Shown: positions 56,201 through 64,000 of the stretch, piece after piece | Layout: every line of letters starts with the position of its first letter | Position numbering within the stretch: position 1 is the stretch's first letter | NCBI GenBank assembly: GCA_963457665.1 | Contig: OY735209.1 | Coordinates: 2,473,081-2,537,080, forward strand | Direction: 5' to 3' | Length of the DNA stretch: 64,000 nt | From: Thysanoteuthis rhombus | Taxonomy: Eukaryota; Mollusca; Cephalopoda; Oegopsida; Thysanoteuthidae | Position numbers and translations under genes: made by a program | Notes under the pieces: model-generated | Told to the model about the DNA's origin: nothing | Seen by the model: the letters and a program-made list of their open reading frames with translations, nothing else | Database searches by the model: none

Positions 56201-57889
56201 AAAGATCAAATACTCATTCATTATCAGCAATAGGGAAGATAAATTGATTCAGTTTGAGTTGTAATAAATTCCACCATATCTTATAATACAGTTTAGTATA
56301 TATAGTATAAACATGACATTTGCAAAACATACTGAAGGGGAGATAAATAACAGGATTTGCTGAAAAATGGTGTAGCATGAAAATAATGAATTCATTTTCT
56401 GTTGTATAAGTTTGAAGAGAACCACAAAGAATTCACGGAAATTATTTTGCTGCAATACATTTTGTAGAGCATAAAGAAGTGAAGATGTACCGAAGTATAT
56501 TTCACTTTAAAATAGTGATTTTCTCACAAACAATCAGTGATATTTACTCGAGAAGAGTGATAATATTTGAAGGAAAAGAAATATAAATAAGGAAAACCAT
56601 TTGTACTCAAATGCAATAAAAGATTTTTTGCAGAAAAGAGAGACTCATGTAATAGATGAGATATCTAAAATGGTTTGACTGATTTGAAAAGAAGAGCCAC
56701 GTCATCATAATACAATGATAATGTATCCGTTGATAAAAGAATCAATATAAAATGAGGAATCTTTCAGAAAATATCCATTCTTGTCTTATTTGGAAGAAAT
56801 ACCCTTTTCTTATTTTTGGAAACTCAACATCTGATTAGATGTTACTGTCAGATGTTAGTGAGACGCTCGTTTTCGATCTGCTCAAAGTCACTTTCCTGAA
56901 TCAATCGTTCCAATGAGTATTCAATCGAGCATGTATATTTCCACAGAACATATGTTACGAGCTGTGATCCTGAGACGAAACAGATCGAAATGTCTCAGTG
57001 GATTATACGCGTCCAGTGCAATAAGCCTATCATTCTTAGACGCAAGCTTTTTCAAAGCATCATCATGTACCATACATTTGAATAAGAAATTTTAAAAAGA
57101 TTTGAAGAATCAATTGACGGAGAATTGATCACGTAACAAGTTCCGGTCATTATTACAGTGAAAAGTTTCACGAGAAAAAAATCTCGATTGATTTCCATGA
57201 CGTGGTTCGGCCATATTTGCCACGTGACAGACTTTCCTATTGATAATTCAATTGTACCAATTTCAAATTTCTTTATGTCTCAACTTTCAAAAGTGATAAA
57301 TTCTTGAGACGGAATATATTATAAGAGGAAAAAAAGATTGTTGAGTAGTTTCAAAAGAAAAAAAAATAATAGTATCAAATTTATAAAAATCAAATTGATG
57401 GAAGAAGAGAAAAAAAAGCTTTTCTAGGCGTTTATTCACGTAATAAAAATAAAAAATAAAAGTGTGGATAAGTCATAGAAATATACTAGCATTTTGGTAT
57501 TATTTCCATTAGTTACCTTGTGTTAATTATTTACCGTCGATATTGTAGTTAAAATTTGACGTTTTGTAGTTAAAGGTGTCGTGTGAGCTGGAATCTGAAC
57601 CAAATTTTTCTGGACAGTAGTTTTGTGATTTTATTATATTAAACAAGTGTTTCCAGGTCTAGAGCTCAATGCCATCTTTAGTATATGTCTATTAATGCTT
57701 GTTGGGGATGAAGTCCTCAACAACATTCACTCTGAACCTGATACGCAAATCAGTCATCGTGCAGCTATCGAAGAACAAAAGTCAAGAATATTTTTCAAGT
57801 ATTACGAGGGGGGGGCTCTTTTCACGAGAAACTGCTGTTATAAACACGACCCCGTTTTCCCATCCGTCGTAAAGAATTGACTGTAAAAA
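56201..57889. other. Non-coding upstream region of ZNF-C
   Basis: Near-identical to 18978-20689, including the second copy of the 50-codon minus-strand frame (56921-57073). Small indels are scattered and no gene is supported. Confidence 0.5.
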
Positions 57890-60300
57890 TTAGACATTAA
57901 TTTTCACGTAAAATGTCAATTACGCTTCCAGAGTTTTCGCATTAAACTCAGAGATACCAAAACAAACTTCAACATTGCTGTGGAAGACTTCATTGTTCAG
58001 GTCGGACAAAGTAATGAAGGTTGCATTGACAAGATCACATACAAAATACAGGACAGAAGAGATATGAACCGGTAAATATTGCAACAGCAAACAGGGTCAA
58101 AATCATGAACATGTTTTCCAGAAAGAAACCTAATAGACAATAGACTTTTAGCCCTAATCACGGATCCCAAAACTAAATCCTGATAAAAAAGTGTGACACT
58201 GTCACAGATATTCTGGCCCTAAATCAATTTAATACACGAAGCAAGCACAGAATGATAAGATGCAAATTATCACATAAAAAAGACAAGGGATAATGTTCCA
58301 CACTGCAATCACGTAGCTTACAAAAAGAGCTCGCTCGTTCCAACAAGCTCGAAATGAGAAACAGATATTGAATTTTAACCCAGTCAGAAAAGAACCTAAA
58401 CAAACTCAACAACAACATGGTTACTTCAATTAAAGAAAATGCTGACATCTTGAAGACAAAGAGCAAACAAACCACCATCAAGAAATTGTCGAAAGGAACA
58501 AAGAATCCCATGGAAAAAAGCATAAATCTTGAGCCACCAACTTCAATAGGAGATTAAAGCAGCAGAGCTGAATAGAACCATCCAGAAAAGATGAAGGGAA
58601 GACAAGAGATACACCACAGCAGTCATCGAAAGCATTCTCAAAAAGTATGCAATAAAAAGATTTTTGAAAAAAGACTCCATAAATTCCCTGATGTGCCAAA
58701 AGATTCTACAAGACCATTATCCCTCGAAACTAAGAACATTGAACAAGATGTAAAAGCCATGAGTAACCAGTTCGAACATTTTCCACAAGTCACTCCGTCG
58801 GAGCTTACGAAAGTCGAACAAATAAGGGAAAAGTCCCAGGACCGGATAGCATCACCATCGATCTACTCAGAAAAGTCAACATCAGGAAAACTGGCCATTC
58901 TATTCAACTTATGCCTAAAACAAAGTCCCAGTGTGTTGTCCAGCGTTCAGATAGCTATCAAATTTGAAAACTAAAAAACACGATCACACTGGAAAAAGAC
59001 CATGTTTGTATGCATTGTGTGCTTTAGCATTTACAGATATCAAATTGGGGGGGAAAACATATACCAACACACCCTGGAGAAGAGCTTGATAATGTAAGGT
59101 GTGCATATCAGTATTCAGAAACAAATCAACTTTAAATAATCATATGCAGTCACTCAATGGAAAGAGGTTACAATCATGTGAAGTATTCGGTTGAGCATTT
59201 TCAAAGGAATCAATTATATAAACTCGCTAGCAGACATTTGTAGGTGGAATCTTACAGAATTTCAAATGTATTCACATGTCAAATTAAAATATATTGTTGA
59301 ACATTTGAAGAAAATGCTAATAAAGTGAACAGTACCCATATTTATCCCACATGTGTGAATCAACTGCTAGGGTTTGCAGGAAGAGTTCATAATAGATGTT
59401 GGTCATGATTTTCGATAGAATGAGAGGAAAATAGGATGAAAAATTATGAATTTGAAATAGTATTGTCACACTTACACACTGGAGATAGGAATAAGTCATA
59501 CCATTCAGTGTGCTGGTTGCTTGCTTTGACCCCGGGGAAAATGTGTGGAATGTCTTGAAAGACTGAAGATATATCAGTATCAAGACGAAAAGTTGAGTAT
59601 TTAAAGACATTGCTCCAATAAAGGGATTTAATTTTGAAAATAATAACCTCTTGTGTCTTGTTCACCTACGCTTCCGCGCATAGTTCTGCAATCACAATGC
59701 TATTATATAAAAAGAGAGAACACTGAAGATCAAAACAACTACAGGCTAATAGGCCTGTTCAACTACATCTATAAACATTTCACCAAAGTGACTGCCAAAT
59801 GCTAGATGAAGACCAACGACAGGAACAAGCTGTTTCCAGAAGTTACACAATCATCAACCATCTCCAATCGGCAACTAAAAGAGAGAACAGCAGAACGTTG
59901 GATACCACTAGTTGTAATAAGTGTTGACTTCAAGAAAACCTTATACTCGTTAGAAATCCCCAAAGTCAATGATGCTATCGTTCAATCAAATGTCAACTGA
60001 GTAAATGTGAATTTCACACAAGCTGTTACTAGCTCGCCTGAACTTTTCACAGCCTGCCTCGGAAGGATCTTCTGAAACAGACTGGGAAAAGTAAAATTTT
60101 GAATTGAAAACGCAGAGCAGAACTAAGTAAGCCACTACATCTTCCTAGGATAACGAATTCTCGAAAGAATCCGTGTCGAATTTCGGGGAAGGTGTATGCC
60201 TAACGACAGGCGCTGAAAGGGTGATTTGCCGAAAGATTTGGAGGGGCGCCACATGTAGCAGCCCCCCTCAAGTTCTGGCGACCATTTTTTTCCTATTGGT
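57890..60300 (+). pseudogene. Decayed RTE-like LINE (U5 copy), split by inverted fragment
   Basis: Same order of pieces as 20690-23150. The RT start reads KVPGPDSITIDLLRKVN, and the downstream pieces include SPELFTACLGRIF. Most disabling changes are shared with U2, so they predate the duplication. The catalytic YxDD block was not found. Small indels near 60170-60250 differ from U2. Confidence 0.8.
58938..59692 (+). repeat. Right arm: inverted zinc-finger 3' end inside the RTE-like element (U5)
   Basis: Counterpart of 21733-22487 with the same junctions. In U5 the distance between the arms is larger because of the longer finger array. Confidence 0.8.
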
Positions 60301-61638
60301 TTCTGAGTTAGAGAAAGTAGCTTAGATATCGTTACAGAACTTTTTACATTCCTTATGAAAACTCTTTTTGAAGAGAAACCCCCCCCAAAAAACTAATGTC
60401 TCTACGAAGGATTATAAATGCGTCATATTGCTTTGAAACTGATTGGAATGATCCCCCTATACATACAAATTTCCAAACATTTATTCTAAAGTTTATGTTG
60501 TTTACACAAATAATTCTTACATGAGAAATTTCTACAATTTTCTTTCCTGATAACAAAGAAATGATAAAATTAATAAGTTATAATTTTCAGGTGATTTATG
60601 AACACTTGCCGTTTTGTTAGAAGTGCGTCGTACATTTTAACATGAAATATACTAATGAGGATTTCCAGGTAGTTGAAATTATATCATTCAGAATTATCGG
60701 AACTGTTCTAAGGGCACTGGAAGCTGACACAAAGCATGATAAAAACTAGCAATCGCAGTCTTTAATTGAATAACCGTAGCATCATGTAAAAAAGATTCTA
60801 TCGAAGAATGAATTTGGTCTAATTATGATGTCACGGGAAAACATCTAGGTTGGGGGTCTTTCTAAAAGAATAAATAAAGCATATTTCTAGAAGGAGTCCA
60901 GTGAAACACTGATACTAATTTCAAAGCACTGAAGGGCACGAACACACGCACGCATAGAGAAAAATAGATAAAATTTTCTGCTCTCTTTGATGGCTACGAA
61001 AATTCGAAGGTGTATGAAAACTAAGCTCTTAATCAGCTATTTAATTACAGTAATACTTACATCTTGCATTGCTAAAGACACTATGTTTTCTTCATTATGA
61101 TATGTTCCCTTTTGCATAGAATACAAATTGAAACATAAAATGATGTAGATGTTTTGGGGGCTGAGAGAGAGACATTCTTTTATTTATAAATTCACGGAGC
61201 GCTTTGAAGATATATTTTAAACCCGCCCGAGTGAAATAATTAAAGCATAAAACTGGTTTTTCCTTAGTGAAAAATTGCTTCTACTATTACAGGCAAGATG
61301 TTCGATGATCCAGGTTTCGATTTAATATCTGCAATATTGTGTTAGAAATGATATTCTCTTTAATCACATGGATTCAGGATTAATTTGCAAAAGAAACGTA
61401 ACTACAAAAACAGTGAAGTCCTGCCAATTAAAGATAAAAAAAAAACTATTTTTCCCCTCAGGGAAATCCTTACTTTTGTAAAAAGTTGATTTAGCAAGGC
61501 TTTTAAAGAGGATCTATTCACAATTTGTTATATGTTATACTGGAACCTCAGTTTTCGTCATTCTTACGGCTTATGTAAAATTTCTGATCTCAAAGAATTC
61601 ATTTAATGAATTCTCTCATGTCCTTATTTTAAGTATTG

Positions 61639-61694
<56 letters not shown>

Positions 61695-62157
61695 GACGGT
61701 GATCGGACTTCATTAAAAGTCCTTCGTAGAAAATGTGCATAGCCAGATGAGATGTAATTTACTAGTTGTATATTATTGTAATGAAAGAAATTATTCACTT
61801 GATATTAACAATAAGTAATGGAAATGAAAATTACTGGAGAGTCTCTCACGGCAGCATATCAAAGTTCTGTCGTTGGCAGCTACTGAAGTAGGTGCAAATG
61901 ATTATGTTACGTCCGTTATTCATTTTTACAGATGGACTATCGTGTTTGTTGTAAGAGATGGAATTAAAATTGAAATGTAATGTTTTCACAAGTTCCTCAA
62001 AAGTAAAGACTTAACAAGTTTGTCGACCAAGAAAAAAAAATTACCTGTGTTAAATCGGTGCAAGTTAAATTTTTGCAATTCCGTCCAGCAAACGAAGATA
62101 AAGTTTGAATTCTCAGAGATGTAATTGTGGTTGCTTTTTGACAGTAGTCGAAGTTCC
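60301..62157. other. Non-coding, counterpart of 23151-24903
   Basis: Colinear with U2; no gene is supported. It holds the AT microsatellite at 61640-61694. Confidence 0.55.
61640..61694. repeat. (AT)n microsatellite
   Basis: About 55 bases, interrupted by one ACAT, at the position paralogous to 24405. Confidence 0.9.
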
Positions 62158-62174
62158 TTCAAAATGCGAAACAC
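62158..62174. other. LINE target-site sequence (U5 version)
   Basis: TTCAAAATGCGAAACAC, the same variant as in U2, abutting an old LINE 3' end. Confidence 0.7.
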
Positions 62175-63220
62175 TATTTGTAAGTTTAGTTTCATCATGT
62201 ACTTGTTTTCTAAAAATTCAGAAAATCATTACACGTGGTTAGAAAAGTGAGGGTGATTTAGGCTGGTCTACTCTGTGCTATCATTAACTTATCTACTCTC
62301 ATTCGCAGACCCAATCTTACTTCAAGATTCCTTTCGCCAAAACAACGCATTTTTCTGAATATTTCTTTCATTCTACATTTACCACGATCCAAGTGTTTTT
62401 TTAATAAAATCCTACTTAATCTCATATATACAATTTCTTGGGGGCAGAGGAAGAAGAGAAATGATATTCATGCACATTTCAAAAATGAATCTCAATTAAC
62501 GATGTATGTCTACAAAAATTCTAGTACGTGATCTCCACAATTGTCTAACATGGAAGAACAGTAAGTTAAAAGGGCAAAAAATGTGGGAAAAAAGATTTTC
62601 GAAATTTCTCACATCCTCCAGAGAACTTTACCTTCTGTCATCTAGAGAGAAGGTAGGAATGAACAAAAAAAAAGGGGAAAGGAATAAAAAAAATGGAGGG
62701 ACCTCAGCTTGGGCTGGGCTTACAAGTCTTTTCTGATCTCCAAAATTCTTTCAATCAACCAATGACTTCAAGAAGTCACTCTAGATCAACACCTCTCACG
62801 TGACACAGCCATGGAACTTTCACCCACATCTCATTGTTGAGCCTTTCCCTCTAGACCTGAATCTTTACTTCAAGCGGATTCTTTATGTAGGCGACCAGTT
62901 GTACTGGAGTGAAATGCTCGCTTTTGTGGAATCCCTTTTGATATGTCGTCCATACCATGACACTCATAATGCCAAGAAAGGACATGATCACATGAGGTTA
63001 CCTCCTTTTCACTTAATTTCTTCCTTATATACATCTCCACGGGTTTTCAGAGCCATTACGACAGATGTGACGTTAATGGGCCTATTTTATTTTGAGGTCA
63101 GGATTACCAGAGAGTCTCCAACTATCTGGTCCAAAACAGTCAAACTAAAAGAAATAATCCTCTTATTATGTAAATTGCAGCTGAAGGCATTGATTTAAAC
63201 TGGTACTAATAAAAATGTTC
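62175..63220 (-). pseudogene. Old 5'-truncated LINE fragment (U5)
   Basis: Counterpart of 24921-25960: a diverged LINE 3' UTR, then the ORF2 C-terminal codons (about 62780-63000). The long plus-strand open frame at 62800-63198 is antisense to it and not a gene. Confidence 0.8.
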
Positions 63221-64000
63221 TATAGCTTTCGAGGGTGTATTTGGTAACTAACTAGGGGACCCCTCCCGTACAACAATAGAGAAAAACGGAGAAAATATAA
63301 AATTTTAAATGAACTAGCTATAAAAAAAGGATTAAAGTCAGATTGTTAAAGTATTTGAATGATAAGCCTGTTTTAAAGATTCAACTGAGAAAAAAGAAAT
63401 TGAAAACAATTTGTAACCTCTTTAAGATACTTGCAATAATCTAAGATTACAGATGAAAAGTTGTTGAACGTTGCCAACTTCTTCAACATTTGCTGAATGA
63501 AAAAAAATCATCATTGACCGAAACAAAAGAAATAAAGACTTACTGAAAATATAGTATATTAGAATATAATATGATCATGTCTTTGTTTTCCAATGTTGAC
63601 TGTTTATGTTTATGTGTTTCAGTGTTGAATATAGAAGACAATATTTGAGTTGGTGTAAACATTTATTCATTTTGAAATTATTTCCCATCACTCACTTTAT
63701 CATAATTCAAGAATGAAAGTGTTCATCCATTTGTACATATGTATTGTCAAAGTGCAAACCAAACAGCGTACATAAAATATTTTTCCATAAATCTTATTCG
63801 AAATTGAAATGTAATTTTTCAGTTTAAAAAATGAAATATTCTGAGACAGAAAACGAATTATATTTCGATATATAAGCATTTATAATCTGAACTGTCTGGT
63901 TTTTCAAAGTTCCATGTTCAAATGTCAAAATAACGAACTATTTTCAATGGAAACATAAGTATTGAAGAAGCATGCAAATCAGAAGAGACAAGGTAGGGGA
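63221..64000. other. Non-coding, counterpart of 25961-26768
   Basis: Colinear with the sequence that leads into unit U3. No gene was seen before the window ends. Confidence 0.55.

Larger units (their letters stand above)
50257..64000. repeat. Paralogous unit U5 carrying zinc-finger array ZNF-C (cut by window end)
   Basis: The unit starts at the same TCTTCATATTCTG boundary as U2. Two internal deletions relative to U2 are visible: about 3.6 kb at 51081-51085 (removes the equivalent of 525-4164, with the old LINE fragment and most of the tandem repeat) and about 1.55 kb at 52803. After the array it is colinear with U2 to the end of the window, and by the U2 pattern a U3-like unit would follow. 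Confidence 0.85.

Noticed and set aside
62800-63198. Plus-strand frame of 132 codons near the window end
   Set aside because: It is antisense to the old LINE fragment and is interrupted in the matching U2 sequence.

Overview
This is an animal (metazoan) genomic window. It is AT-rich and intron-bearing, with long C2H2 zinc-finger exons, non-LTR retrotransposons (LINEs) and long segmental duplications. There are no bacterial-type operons. Repeated AGGGGAGGTAACT-type motifs near 3.4-3.6 kb recall a motif I associate with mollusc genomes. I cannot confirm the species, and I do not see the abundant cephalopod SINE I would expect in a squid or octopus.

Layout: the window is a mosaic of paralogous copies of one ancestral unit, a C2H2 zinc-finger gene on the minus strand with its flanks. 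U1 (1-8715) has lost its array and keeps only decayed fingers. U2 (8716 to about 26.4 kb) carries array ZNF-A (7 fingers). U3 (about 26.4-33.8 kb, older) carries ZNF-B (21 fingers). A remnant unit lies at 46.95-50.26 kb. U5 (50257 to the window end) carries ZNF-C (16 fingers). U1, U2 and U5 are recent copies of each other; U3 is more diverged. In all three arrays the finger block is open, while the 5' part of the same exon (after a good splice acceptor) and the fingers beyond the stop are broken by stops and frameshifts.

Mobile elements: two nearly identical head-to-tail copies of a Tx1/L1-like LINE (minus strand; ORF1 with a CCHC knuckle, ORF2 with APE endonuclease, reverse transcriptase and a C-terminal CCHC) fill 33.79-46.93 kb. 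Copy 2 is intact. Copy 1 differs by one nonsense codon in ORF2. The same 17-bp sequence lies at 33770, 40352 and 46932, on both sides of each copy. In two paralogous units the equivalent site abuts the 3' end of an older decayed relative, so the family appears to have hit this site repeatedly. Other decayed LINE pieces lie at 560-2040 and 9570-10945. A decayed RTE-like LINE (plus strand) lies upstream of ZNF-A and ZNF-C. A fragment of the zinc-finger gene's 3' end sits inside it in inverted orientation, giving inverted repeats of about 755 bp around each array. U1 carries the signature of exchange between such arms.

The zinc-finger arrays look like the host genes of the window; nearly everything else is retroelement sequence, degenerate tandem repeat or non-coding paralogous DNA. 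No tRNA, rRNA or CRISPR was seen. Block boundaries were placed by eye and are good to tens of bases unless exact motifs are cited.
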